A stretch of DNA of 64,000 bases from Datisca glomerata (Eukaryota > Streptophyta > Magnoliopsida > Cucurbitales > Datiscaceae): the NCBI GenBank assembly GCA_003255025.1, contig QANY01002260.1, forward strand, positions 62,001-126,000, written 5' to 3'. The position numbers and the translations under genes were made by a program. This document shows positions 34,966 to 46,849 of this stretch, piece after piece. Below the pieces are notes generated by a model. It saw only the letters and a program-made list of their open reading frames with translations, did not search any database and was not told the origin of the DNA. Each line of letters opens with the position of its first letter. Position 1 is the stretch's first letter.

Positions 34966-35111
34966 ATTAATATACTAGTTCATCACAAAATCCTCGAATC
35001 ATAATTCATTATAGAATTTGATTCACAAATGTATCCAAAGAAAAATAAAGAAGAGAGTATTTAAAGTTTGTTGTTAACTACAAAGCTTAACAAATATTCT
35101 ATAGCTCATGT

Positions 35112-35552
35112 TTATGTTGTTGAGTCATCATCAGGAGCTGGAAAACCGTTTTGACGAGCCCAAGCAAGTAAGCTTTGTCGTTGACTCTCCATTGACTTGA
35201 TTTGTTTTTTTGGTTCTATATTTTCAACTCCAACTCGACTCTTTTTCTTGGAAGATGTCGGTGGGGCTCCATGTCGAAGACCTCTATTTCGCCCAAGGAC
35301 TTCTTCAACTATCTTTTCTTTGGAGCGAGATGTGGTATCATCAGCGATAGGTTCATCTCGCAAACCACACATGCGTTCCTGTTGGTACACAAAACCACAC
35401 ATGTTATCTAACATTTCTCTCATCTCATCACCATCATCATCGCTTGTAAAAATTAAAGTAAAAATGACTTCTGAAGCTCCTACAATACATCGTTCTGTTA
35501 TTGTTGATCTTATCCGTATACTAAAATATGTAAGAAAAGTCACAATCACCAT
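35112..35552 (-). pseudogene. CACTA TNP1/Ptta-type protein, C-terminal fragment
   Basis: A 146-codon minus-strand frame. Its middle part, RSKEKIVEEVLGRNRGLRHG then APPTSSKKKSR, resembles the 'VLG-x-x-x-GxxxGLG-G-P-S' region of the En/Spm TNP1-like (Ptta) proteins; the tail (MESQRQSLLAWARQNGFPAP) is polar and coiled-coil-like. The likely full protein is several hundred residues, so this is a remnant within a non-autonomous element. Confidence 0.55.
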
Positions 35553-36228
35553 AATTTCATTAAAAAATCATGTATTTTTTTAATGTCTAAATCTAAGTGA
35601 TTACAGGATTATTGTACAATCATTTTAACATTAAACTAAGTTAAAGGGCTTTGAAACCAGGATGTGAAATGACACGAAGTTCAGGCCATCCTTTCGCATT
35701 TTGCCCAATTCGTACGTACGTGTAAAATGCAAGGGCACATTAACAAGCATGCTTGTAACTGTTATACTGGACCATAACAACAATCAATGGTTTGACTCAA
35801 CCTTCGGACTATAAGCAAATAGTAATACTTCTATATGGATCACGAATCACAACATAAATGCCCATCCCTTAATTGCAAGCTTTTGTGGCTGCATCTATTT
35901 AAAACATATCATATATAATATATTGACAACACAAGCCTCTTGAGAACCAAATAGATTCAAATGCAATCTGGAAATCCAAAAATCCATCTCTGAAGCAAAA
36001 CAACTCGGATTACCCCATGGAAACAACTTCATTTTACGCAACAGAGTCTGATTGCAGAGTCCTACTAGATGAAGATGAAACTTTTAAATTAAGAAACTGT
36101 GCTAAGTATATATACAGACTCACAAGAACATGTATCAGAATCGAGAACATGTATCAAAAATAAAAAAACTACAACCCAATGTAAAACCTAAAAACCTACT
36201 CACTTGTAAACAGAACATGTATCATGAT

Positions 36229-36231
<3 letters not shown>

Positions 36232-36267
<36 letters not shown>
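36232..36267. repeat. (GA)n microsatellite
   Basis: About 18 GA units in the CACTA element. Two related segments (TTTAAATATATAGAGAAGAG at 36437 and 36600) lie close by. Confidence 0.9.
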
Positions 36268-36270
<3 letters not shown>

Positions 36271-36659
36271 GAAAAGGGCGAAACTGAACCGTACCTTAAG
36301 ACTAAATATGTGAAAACTTCAAGGAAGCACCCGTTTACCAACCTTCACCAATCTCCCTTCCAAGATCAAAACAAACAAAAGCACAAAAAGAAATCAAGAA
36401 GCCAACACAATTATATATCCAATCATTCTCTATAATTTAAATATATAGAGAAGAGAAGAGAGGAAAAATGAAGTCTATACCCAAACTTTATAACCCTAAA
36501 AAGTTTGTTCAAAAGAGGAAAATCAAGAATCAGAACAGTTGCCCAGTTAGGAGATGGGAGGAACAAAGAAAAAATGCCTAATTATAACTATTCTCTCTAA
36601 TTTAAATATATAGAGAAGAGAAAAAAGGAAAAATGAAGCACCGAGCCACCTACACTTAC

Positions 36660-36835
36660 AGAGACAACGGAGGAGCTCAATCAGTCAACGGAAGAGCTCG
36701 ATGGTGAACGGTGAGGAACATAAGAGCTCAATCTGTCACGGGGGTGAAGGGAAAGATCTCTCGTCGCACAAGGGGAAAGCTCAATCTGTCGTGGGGTTGA
36801 GGGGAAAGATCTCTCGTCATTCTGAGGGGTCAATG
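36660..36835. repeat. Short tandem-like units in the CACTA element
   Basis: The words GGAAGAGCTC / AAGAGCTCAATCTGTC and AAGGGAAAGATCTCTCGTC recur two to four times; no coding frame follows them. Confidence 0.5.
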
Positions 36836-37270
36836 GGGACTGAGGGACGATTTTAGGCATTTGACGTTTCAGGGATGATTTTAGGCATTTGGTTTAAGAG
36901 ATGATTTTGTAATTTCGTCGCTATAGGCTTTAGCGACCAACCTTATAATATTGCTAAAGACAAGGCAAATGCGACCAATTATATATTCGACTCTAAAGTC
37001 AAAGCTTTTCCTGACCAAGACTAGAATTCATTGGTAAAAGCACTCCTTTTTGCGACGAATTTACTATTTCATCGGTAAAAGTCTCAAAATATTCGCGCAC
37101 TAAAGCCAATATTTTCCCATGATGAAGCCTGCAACAACGAACCAAAAAATCATCGCACTAGGTAATCTTTAGTGACTAATAAATTATTTGGTTGCTAAAA
37201 ATTGGTTTTAGCGACGAATTTTATTTGGTGGCTAAAACTTTTATGGGTAAAACCCCTATTTGTTGTAGTG

Positions 37271-37460
37271 CGGTTTAAACCATCACAATTTATGTATTCT
37301 GACGGTTTACTTGAACCGTCGTGCTTACCAATTTTTTACCACATCTATAACGACGGTTCAAGAATCGTCGCTAAAGGAGTATAACTGCGATGACGTGAAA
37401 ACCGTCGCTAATTTGTCCTCGGCCAATTTTTTACGACGGTTCTTAAACCGTCGCAAAAAA
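37271..37460. repeat. Subterminal repeats of a second CACTA family
   Basis: Palindromic modules such as GACGGTTTACTTGAACCGTC, ACGACGGTTCAAGAATCGTC and ACGACGGTTCTTAAACCGTC follow each other at 20-50 base spacing. They continue the GACGG that precedes the inserted CACTA at 34419. The terminus of this older element was not identified. Confidence 0.6.
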
Positions 37461-37830
37461 CACTGCTTTCACAATCTCCTTTTTATTTCTACTTATCCTA
37501 AAAAATCCTTCATATTCACAATTTTAACATGATATATATTTTCACAATAGCCAGCAGTATCATTCTATATATTTATAGAACACATAATTATATAGCATCA
37601 AATCATTAATTAGATATCCAAAATATAATATATTATCAATAAAAATTATCCGATGAGTTTAGGGTATGAAAAATTTAAATAATAAAATATTTCATAAGTA
37701 TTAAATAACATTAAGCACCTAAAGGCTACCCTAGTCTTTACGAGAGTCTTGCATAAACGTCATAATTAGATATCAAAGAACCCTAGAGTTTCTCTCCCTC
37801 CTGATGTAGTAAATGAAGGAGGTGAAGAAG
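37461..37830. other. No feature recognised
   Basis: AT-rich sequence between CACTA repeats and the LINE fragment; nothing supported. Confidence 0.3.
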
Positions 37831-37834
37831 ATTC

Positions 37835-38866
37835 TCAAAAGAGATGCCATAAGGCCATTCCTATGGCGTATACAAATGTTATGAAACAAGTAGAACATTT
37901 GTTAATGTGAAAGATCTTACAAAAGATTTCTTGCTCCATGGAGTCCATAATTGAGACATCCAGTACTGTATGATCCCAAGCTACCCAGATTCTTCCACCC
38001 TTAGCAGATTGGTAATTGGCCACAACTTGCCAACAAGAAAAAAAAATACTTTCAGACATGTGTTGAAACTTAGATGCTTTGACCTTGGTTTCAATGACTG
38101 AGCAGATAGACAGATTGAAGTCTCTGCACAACTTTTGAACATCATCTTGCTTTAAGGTCCCATTGAGGCCCCTAATGTTCCAAGCAGCTATATTAAACAT
38201 GAGATGATGAGGTGGGGGAGACCCCACTGTGAACAAATTTGCTTCCCTTCTTTGCGGGATGAGGTGTGAACTGACCACCTTCTTTTTTTTCTTATTCGTT
38301 TTACCTGATATAGAGCCACGAATGGAAGCAATATGAAGTGAGGAATGGGGGGGATAAAAAAGAGTCCCTGATCAAGCTGGTGAGGATCATGGATAGTTAC
38401 TAGAACTGGGGAAATTTGGGCTGTAGAAACCTCAATCACCCTCTCCATAGTCTCTTCAATTACTTGAGTACTTACTGGCTTAACTTATAATGGATATCCA
38501 ATCTCCCCTTCTTCCAAGGTGGGAATAATGGCGAGGGCCGCCAAACTAGGAGATTCAGATGTCTTATTTCCATGTCTAGTTTTTTCAGACATGACCACTG
38601 TCCTAGGGGCTTTAGTAGTGGATAAGGTTGGGGCAGGGGGAGTGGGGGTGTGTGTGTGAGGGAGGGGGGGAGTCAAGGATTTATTTGGGGGAAGGCATGT
38701 GCTCAGAAGCAGACTTAGGATCATCATTTGGTGGAGAAAATGTGGGAGTGGAAGGTTGAGACGATTTATTCTTTGCCGTGGGGGTGTAATCACAATCATG
38801 GCCAAAGCATGAGCACTTGAGACATCTCTTTGGAAGACCCTCATATTCCACGTTCACTATTATGTG
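37835..38866 (-). pseudogene. LINE (L1-type) ORF1 end and endonuclease fragment
   Basis: On the minus strand, about 38860-38790 gives YEGLPKRCLKCSCFGHDC, the zinc knuckle that closes plant LINE ORF1. A Pro/Ser-rich linker follows (PPLPHTHTPTPPAPTL), then at 38215-37845 the start of the APE-type endonuclease: FNIAAWNIRGLNGTLKQDDV, IETKVKASKFQHMS and GGRIWVAWDHTVLDVSIMDS, then ITFVYAIGMALWHLF. The rest of the endonuclease, RT and poly-A tail are missing, so the 3' part was deleted rather than the usual 5' truncation. Frame changes separate the two ORFs. Confidence 0.85.
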
Positions 38867-39186
38867 TAGAGATCTAATTCTGTATTTCTAATTTTAGGAT
38901 GAGTCAAAATAGAAATATGAAAAAATATTTTTATATATAAGGTTATGGTCCCTGATTCAAAAGGTACGAAATATTATTCATATTCTCCCTGCATCTCATC
39001 ATCATTGAGAATACAGAGTTTCTTCTGTAAGAGAAACCTTATTGAATCAAAAGATCGATAACCGATGAGAATATTTTTACAGAATTTTCTCAAATCATTC
39101 AGAGAAGTCATGGACTGAACTTTATGATAGCCTTTAAAACACATTTAATTACATATGTTGGCCCATATGTTTAATTATTTTCCAAC
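38867..39186. repeat. LTR-like segment next to a PPT-like junction
   Basis: On the minus strand CAAGTGGGAGAC abuts TGTTGGAAAATAATT at 39186, which resembles a polypurine tract and LTR start of plant copia elements. On +, TTATATATAAGG (about 38935) looks like a TATA box. Part of it (CTTATTGAATCAAAAGATCG and CATCTCATCATCATT) is found in inverted orientation at 53250-53340. Which strand carries the LTR sense is therefore unsettled. Confidence 0.4.
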
Positions 39187-39189
39187 AGT

Positions 39190-41176
39190 CTCCCACTTGA
39201 GCCACATATGTTACCTTACAAAATATGCATGACTTTATGAGCTCAGAACCTTTTGCTATCATGAACATTTTTGAACAATCTCGTCCATTAATCATATCAA
39301 TTTAGGATCAAAAGTGATATTCGTCACATGTATCATAACTAAATCATGAACCATGACTAGTTCATGAACAGAATATCAAAAAAATTTCATACAAACATTT
39401 AATCAAATTAAATACAAAACCAAACAATGAATATGCATAATCATATAAACGCATCGAGAAAAGATTGACAAAATTTATATCTTTCCAATTAATGGAGAAA
39501 TTTTGATTTGGCGGAATCCAATTCTCTATCTCACGTTCTTCGTCTTTGAGATTTGTAGAGCTATCAACTGGTCCTTACACTGACAACCACTCGTTAAAAT
39601 CAGAAGTAAATCTCTCAAGAATTTTTATAGGAATTGAGTGTGGGCTCTCAAAACAATGATTGAAAGAGAAAAATGAATCTTTCTCACCCCTACTGTGAAG
39701 AAATCGGCAGCAAATATGTGTGTGTGTGTGGGGGGGGGGAGACCCTTTTCCTTCTCCGATTAACACACTTAGGGATAAGGTTAGCGATAGGGATAAGGAT
39801 GTAATCCCTTATATGATAATTACAGATTTTTCACACATATCCCTATATGTTAAATTGCCAAAAATTATCTCCCTGTGTACGGGTATCTGCAATTTTTACA
39901 TTCTCCTAGAGCCAAAATTGTGTCCAGATTCATCAGCCCAAATTGATGAATTAAATTGATCCTAACAATTAATTAATTTCTTTTATTTGCTAATTATCCA
40001 ATAATTAGAAAATAACAAAATAATTAATTTGAACATTAATTTTTCTCTTCACTAATTTAGTGATGACACTCATCACATATGAGTTCGGGAAATGTATTTT
40101 GGTCCAAAACATGTTTTTGGTCCCACTGACATTGTTTCTCATTCCTGTTCTTATTAGCTACTCTTGAGACTGAATGGACCTACAAGAATGAAGCTATGAG
40201 ATTCAAATAGCCGACCAATTTATCTCCATAAATTCTTGATCTATTTAATCATGACATCGTACGACTCCATTATATGTACGGTGCCGAATCAGCTCTCAAT
40301 TCATGCGCGTTACATTTTCTATTGGTGCAAATAAACATTTTTATTTCCTGGTCCATAGATTATTTATGGTATTACCCTTCGTGAATATCAGTAACAAGAT
40401 ATAAAATTACTTTTTTACCCCTCTAATTATTATTTTCTTAACTCATTTATTGACTATGAATAAGAATGACATAATTGTGAAGTGTCTCGTACAGTTCCTC
40501 ATGTCATATTCAGTGACTCATGTCATCGAGTACCATGCCTGATTTATTTACTAACACACTCATCAATAAAGTATAAGGCGATATTGTTGTTTTTGCAATC
40601 TTGTCACGAATTCCATATCTGTGAATCACTCATTTGCATAGCAAAGATCGTAAGTAACTAAGTCAAGTTTCGTAGTCATCTCAGGATTAACGTAACTACG
40701 AAAATTCTCTAAAGGTGTAACAATTAGATTTAGAGCTTGATAAACAATTTTTCTCTAAACTAATTGGTTATTGGTTTATTCAACATGTTTCATAACATGT
40801 CTAGGTCAACCATTAGAGTCTCCACTCCCTTGCCCCGAGAGCGGCATCCTTTGGTTCAACCTAATAATCATAATTGGACTTGATTGCCCAATTGATTCTA
40901 ATACTGCAAATAACATTCTGAACTATCTTAGAAGAGTTTGCCTGGAAGATCGCTCGGTCTTTACTATTTTAACGTTGATAATAGTTTCAGGACTTAAGTA
41001 AAAAAAAAATTAATCTTCTTACGTGGATAAAGAAAACTTTACTCTTCTTACAAACACATTTTAATCAAAATAAACTTTCAATTTATTCATAAAATTCAGT
41101 AACACATAAATGTCAATAAATAATTGTTTACTCAAAACAAGTTATTACATCCTACTTTATCGACATAATTTCAACA
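39190..41176 (-). repeat. 3' LTR of copia C (left border approximate)
   Basis: The right border is sharp: on the minus strand a purine tract (CCAAGTGGAAGAT) abuts TGTTGAAATTATGTCG at 41176. The sequence aligns in inverted orientation with the solo LTR at 61302-63115 along its length, e.g. CAACCACTCG (about 39583), ATTTTCTATTGGTGCAAATA (about 40313) and CGTGAATATCAGTAACAAG (40380). The left end is not clear. Confidence 0.7.
39717..39740. repeat. (TG)n followed by a G run
   Basis: Eight TG units run into nine or more G residues, within the left LTR of copia C. It is prone to sequencing error. Confidence 0.8.
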
Positions 41177-41211
41177 ATCTTCCACTTGGACTAAAGTAAG
41201 CGTGTACAATC

Positions 41212-44200
41212 TCATATCCCCATGCTTTCTAGATGACCATCAAAGACTTTACTACTTAAAGTATCTGTGAATGGATCTGCCAGGTTTTGACTGTCGATAT
41301 GTGTGTTACTTGAACATCTTCTCGCTAAACTATATGTCTGATGAGGTGGTATATATGCTCTATATGCTTGGATCTTTTGTGACATCTCTAGTTCCTTCGA
41401 GTTTGCTACAGCCCCACTATTGTCACAATAAAGTGTTATGGATTTGTCAGCATCTGGAATGATTTCTAGAGTTTTTAGGAAGTTTCTAGGCCAGACAACC
41501 TCCTTTGCAGCTTCACAAATCACCACAGACTCAACTTCTACCGTAGAATCAGCAATGCAAGATTTTTTGATACTTCTCTATGCCACTGCTCCACCATTTA
41601 TGATGAACACCGACCCTTATGTAGACTTCCTAGAATCCTTGTCTGCTTGGAAATCAGAGTTGGTATAACCCATCATATTCAGGACAGTACCTGAATACAC
41701 AAGCATGTAGTTCCTCGTTCTCCTAAGATACTTGAGGATATGCTTGACAACATTTCAATGCTCGAGTCCAGGATTAAAAAGGAAATGAATCACCACGCCT
41801 ACTGCGTAGCAAAGATCTGGCCTAATACAAAGAATTACATATATGAGACTTCCTATGGCCGAAGATAGGGAATATTTCTCATGTCTTCCTCTTCTTGAGG
41901 AGTCTTGGGATAGTGCTCTTTGAAGAGGCTAACTCCATGCCTAAAGAGAAGATATCCCTTCTTAAAGTCTTGTATACTAAAGCGATTCATCACCTTATCA
42001 ATATAAGATGCTTGAGATAGTGCCAATTGTCTGTTTTTGCGATCTCGAACGATCTAGATACCTAGGACAAAGACAACTTCTTGAAAATCATTCATATCAA
42101 ATTGTTTTGCAAGATAAATCTTGAGATTAGACAATTTCCCTACACCAATGAGTAGAATATCGTCCACGTACAAAACCACAAACCACCTTCCCTTCGTGTA
42201 TCAACTTATACACACAGAGTTCATCCATTAACTGCTCAAAACTGAAGTTCTTGATAGTTTCATCGAATCTGATATTCCATGAATGAGACGCTTACTACAC
42301 CATAAATGGACTTCAACAGTTGTAAACCTTTCCCTCTTGACTTTTCTCTATAAGCCCATCTGGTTAAGCCATATAAATGCACTTTTCAAGATTGTCATTC
42401 AGAAAAGCGGTCTTGATGTCCATCTGTCAAATTTCATAATCGAGGGCAGCAACAATTGACAGGTTGATTCAGATGGATTTAAGCATGGCCATCGACATGA
42501 GGGTATTCTCGAAGTCAATACTTTCCTTTTGGGTGTAGCCATTGGCTACAAGCCTAGCTTTGAATGTCTCTACATTCCCATCCGAACCTCTTTTCTTCCT
42601 ATAAATCCATTTACACCCAACGGATTTTACCCCATCAGGAGGATCTATAAGCTTTCAGACTCCGTTCGAGTACATCAATTATATCTCCACGTTCATGGTG
42701 TCTTGCCATAGGTTTGCTTTAGGACCATCCATGGCCTGTGAGTAGGAAACAGATTCTTCATGATCCTTATATGAGACTGCTGTCAATGCATCTCCAGAAG
42801 ACATGTACCTATTAGGTTGTCTCACAACCCTCCTACTACGTCGAGGCTCTGTAGGCTCCAGCCCCTGTTGTGGTTCTTCCATTATTGAATTAGGAACATG
42901 TCATGATTGGGGAGTTGGTATTTCCCCACTCAATAATTCCTATAGAATAAGTGTGCTTGTCGGGTTCACATTTCTTATGCAATCCTCTTCAAGATATCGA
43001 GCATTCATGCTCATAAATATTTTCTTGTCGGTCAGACTATAAAAGATGTATCTCTTTATTTCCTTGGGATATCCTACAAACATGCATAGTTTTGATCGAC
43101 TGGCCAACTTGCCTGTCTGTGGTCTCAGAACATGTGTCGGGCATCCCCATATCCTTAGGTGGCTTACGGATGACTTTCGTCCACACTGTCTTTCATATGG
43201 TGTACTAAGCATCATCTTTGACGAAACTTGGTTAAGAATATATGTCATTGTTTCCAAGGAATATCCCCAGAACGGATCTGGAAGGAATGAGTAACTCATC
43301 ATGGATCTAACCATATCTAATAGAGTTCGATTCCTTCTCTCTGACACACTATTCTATTCTAGAGTGCCAAGTGTTATAAGCTGCGAAAGATCACCTTATT
43401 CTCTTAGAAAGTCTTCGAAATTTCCTAATAAGTACTCTCCACCACGATTAGATCGTAGTGTTTTGATTTGTTTTTCTAAATGCTTCTCAACTATAGCCTT
43501 GTACTCATTGAACTTTTCAAAGGTTAAGACTATTGGGGCATTAGATAAACATGCCCAAAACGTGAGTAGTCATCTGTGAAAGTTACAAAATATTCATAAT
43601 CTCTTCTTTCTTGGATATTTAATGACCCACATACATCACTATGTATTAGTTCGAGGCATTGCGTGGCTCTTTCACCTTCGCTCAAAAGAGTCTCTTAGTC
43701 ATTTTACCTTCTATGTAGGATTCACATGTGGGTAGTGATCCCACATTTAAAGTTTGCAATGGACCATATTTCCTAGTCTTTTAATTCTATCAGGCTAAAG
43801 TGATGAAGACACAAGTGCGACAAGTATGTTAGATCGATTGAGTCAGACTTCAACCTATTACTATTCCTTTGAAATCAACATTTATTTCAATGTCACATAT
43901 CATTAGAACTTTTGATCTTACATAGAGTAAGTTTTTTATCATGTGTGCAGTTGTAATTAAGCATTCATTTCTAAAAATACCAATATCATTATCAATGAAA
44001 TCTAAAAAAAATACTTGCTCAATTAAACTAGCTACTTAAATAAGGGTTTTCCAAAAAAATTGGATATAATAAGTAGCCCACAGAACCAAATAATTATTCT
44101 CAAATAACAATTTAATTGTTACAACTAATATTGCCAATACTAGTGCTCAATTTTTCCAACGGAATCTCAACTCGCCCCCTTAAGCCTTCTTCTTTCCCTG

Positions 44201-44420
44201 AACCCCTCAGGGAACAGTAAATATGGTTAGTGGTTGCAGAGTCTACAATCCATGAAAAAGTAGTCAGCCACGTAATAGGCTTCAGTAACAAGTAATGTAC
44301 CTTTTGATTTCCACTTCTTTAGATAATCCTAGCAGTTGCGTTTCCAATTACCAGCAACTCCACAATGATGACAGTTGTCTTTTGACTTTTCACAGGGCCC
44401 TTGCCTTTCGCAACTTTCGA
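41212..44420 (-). pseudogene. Ty1/copia pol (copia C): zinc knuckle, integrase, RT, RNase H
   Basis: Minus-strand relic. At about 44400-44290 is the gag zinc knuckle CHHCGVAGNWKRNC, with the usual histidine changed to N. Integrase follows: HSDVCGSLNIQERRDYEYFV near 43700-43600, then SERRNRTLLDMVRSMMSYSF and LRIWGCPTHVLRPQ at 43347-42940. The RT entry is at 42882-42680 (RRSRRVVRQPNRYM), RT runs leftwards with many stops (LIKGKYLL-type residues are weak), and RNase H is at 41526-41212 (MVICEAAKEVVWPRNFLKTL; ITLYCDNSGAVANSKE; NLADPFTDTLSSKVFDGH). The polypurine tract follows at once. Typical TNT1-like plant copia. Confidence 0.85.
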
Positions 44421-44440
44421 GTTCGCCTTCTTAGCTTTCT

Positions 44441-45174
44441 TCAGACATCTATTGTGTTTTTTTTTGCGCTGGTGCCAAAGGTAGAAGGCTTACTTTCAGT
44501 AAAGTCTACCTCTCCATTCTTCCTCTTGCCCTTCAGAAACAGGGTCTCAACAGCTTGCAACTCCTTTATAAGTTTCAGAAGAGAGTACCTCAACTTATTC
44601 ATCGAATAATTAAGTTTGAAATTCTCAAAAGTGTCTGGCAGGGTCTTAAGGATCATATTAACTTGAGTCTTGCCAACTACCTCAGCTCTCATGATTTCCA
44701 TCTTAGTCAGTTAACTAATAATCAACATCATATGTTCTCTTAAAGGAGTTCCGAGTTTCATCTGGCAGTTCATGAAGTTTCGAACAACAGCTTATTTAGC
44801 TTGACGACCTTGATCCCGAACATTTCGGTGATGTTCAACATCATATCAGCGACATTCTCCATGTTCTGATGCTCTTGTTGCAACAAATTGCTTACTAATG
44901 CCAAGATGTAACACATGGCGATCTCATCAGAATGCAACCAAGAAGCATAGACATCATTTTCCTGTTGAGTCAATTCAGCAATAAGTTTAAGGGGACAATA
45001 GGTGGTGAGCACAAACTTGTGCTTTTCTACCGTCAACACGATATCAAGATTACGTTTCCAATCCATGAAATTTTCACGAATGAGTTTGTTTGCATTCAAG
45101 ATCGTTGAGAGTGGGGATAATGACATGATTACTGAAAAGAATAAATAAAGCGGTGTAAATAAATACTTAATCAT
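44441..45174 (-). pseudogene. Ty1/copia gag (copia C)
   Basis: Reads MSLSPLSTILNANKLIRENF, MDWKRNLDIVLTVEKHKFVL, then YASWLHSDEIAMCYILALVS and MENVADMMLNITEMFG; after a frame break it continues VVGKTQVNMILKTLPDTFEN, FKLNYSMNKL and LIKELQAVETLFLKGK. This is the UBN2-type gag of plant copia elements. One frame shift near 44760 breaks it. The ATG at about 45127 (MSLSP) is the family-like start, not the upstream ATG. Confidence 0.85.
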
Positions 45175-45519
45175 TTAGAAAAAAATGATGCATGATGCAA
45201 ATACTAAAATATTTAAAAATACGATAACAACATATTTCTTACATGATGTTATGATCAACAATGATAGATCGTCTCATCTAAGGCCAACGCCCGAGCTATC
45301 TCCTATTGCATCGTGACTCTTCTTGCTTGATTAACGCTTCTCATGATGTTACTACATCTAGCTCAACCAATTACCAATGGTTTTGGTCACCTTCGGCCCA
45401 TTGACTAGCTCCTATGAGAGATTTCAATGTGCTTCGGTCTAAATGTTTAACTAACGTATCGGCTTTAAAGGTCACTATGAACTAACAGTCCGTTTAGAAA
45501 CGGTCCTACCTCACCACTT

Positions 45520-46591
45520 CCAACTGACGTTGTTTCTCATTCATGTCCTTATCAACTACTCCTAAGACCGAGACCCACAAAAATATAGCTATGAGATTCA
45601 AATACCCGGCCAATTTATCTTCATAAATTCTTAATCTATTTAATCCCGACATCGTACGATTCCACTATAAGTCCGATGCTGAATTAACTATCGATTCATG
45701 CACGCTACATTTTCTATTGGTGCAAATAAACATTTTCATTTCAGGATCCACAGAATATTTTATGATATTACTCTTCATGAATATCAGTAACAAGAGTGAG
45801 ATACAAAATTACCATTTTACCCCTATAGTTATTATTTTCTTTACACTTTAATTGACTATGAATAAGAAAGACATAACTGTGAGTGTGTCTCGTATAGTTC
45901 ACCATTCCTTATTCGATGACTCATATCATCGAGTACCAGGCCCGGTTTATTTAATCACACACTGATGAATAAGCATAAGGTGATATTATTGTTTTTCCAA
46001 TCTTAACACGAATTTCATATATGTGAATCATGCAACTCAAACATAGTTGAATCACGTTCCCATCAGTCGAGGTATTGTCCGACATTTCGAGATCACACAT
46101 TTGGCATATCAAAGATCGCAAGCAACTTAGACATGTTTTGTATCATGTTAGGATTAATGAAATTAGGAAAATACCCTTAAGGTGTAACAATTAGATTTTA
46201 AGCTAGATAACGGCTTTGCTCATAATTGGTTAATGTTCTATTCAACATGTTTCATAACATGTCTAGATCAACCATTAGAGTCTCCACTCTCATGCCCAAG
46301 ATTAGCGTCTTTTAGTTCAACCTAATAATCATAATTGGACTTGATTACTCAGTCGATCTTAAGTCTGCGAATAACATTATGAATTATCTCAGAAGAGTTT
46401 GTCTGTAGGACCTATCGGTCTTTACTCTTCTTACGTTGATAATAGTTTCAAAACTTAAGTAAATTACAAATACACTTTAAATAAAGGAAACTTTCAATTT
46501 ATTCATAAAATTCAGTAACACATAATGTTAATAAATAACTATTTACTCATAAAAAGTTATTGTACCCTACTTTATGGACAAAATTCCAACA
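45520..46591 (-). repeat. 5' LTR of copia C, partial
   Basis: Aligns in the same orientation with 40110-41176, e.g. GTTTCTCATTC, TTCTATTGGTGCAAATAAAC, AATATCAGTAACAAG and ACATGTTTCATAACATGTCTA. It ends CCAACA at 46591, i.e. TGTTGG on the minus strand. Only the first half of the LTR, about 1.07 kb, is present; the part corresponding to 39190-40110 is missing and 45180-45520 holds other sequence where the LTR end and primer site should be. Confidence 0.7.
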
Positions 46592-46849
46592 TCAATGGTC
46601 ATGTATATCGATATAACCAAATGACATAGATCAAATATGGATATATATCATGGAACTTACATGTAATGTGATCTAAACACGCATATTTCTAACTGATCCA
46701 ACTTTATTCTTTAGTGAGGTCATATTAAACTATATGAGAGTGAAAACTTAACTGAATTTTTTATTTCTGCAGAAAATACTCATAAACACTAAATGCATCC
46801 AAAACAAAATAGCATTTAAATAAAAAATCTAACTAAATTAGCATATCAT
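46592..46849. other. Sequence between copia C and the pol end of copia D
   Basis: AT-rich, follows the LTR end of copia C directly. It should contain the polypurine tract and 3' LTR of copia D, but I could not match it to an LTR. Confidence 0.3.

Larger units (their letters stand above)
34419..37270. mobile_element. Complete CACTA transposon, 2852 bp
   Basis: Left end CACTACAAGAAACAAGG; right end, on the other strand, CACTACAACAAATAGGG. Flanked by CGG on both sides (34416-34418 and 37271-37273). Subterminal zones (34430-34830 and 36910-37260) are packed with GCGACCAA / TTGGTCGC / TTTCGTCGC words in both orientations. Only a fragment of a CACTA protein remains inside. Without the insert, the flanks join into GACGGTTTAAACC, the same kind of palindromic module seen at 37300-37450, so it landed in another CACTA element's end. 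Confidence 0.92.

Noticed and set aside
36130..36435. 101-codon + frame across the GA microsatellite
   Set aside because: A (RE)n peptide from the GA repeat; flanking residues show no family match.
39575..40000. Open frames at 39.6-40.0 kb as host genes
   Set aside because: They lie inside the copia C LTR and align with non-coding sequence of the solo LTR at 61.3-63.1 kb.
46592..46596. TCAAT as a target duplication for copia C
   Set aside because: The left LTR border is not defined and no TG start preceded by TCAAT was found near 39.2 kb.
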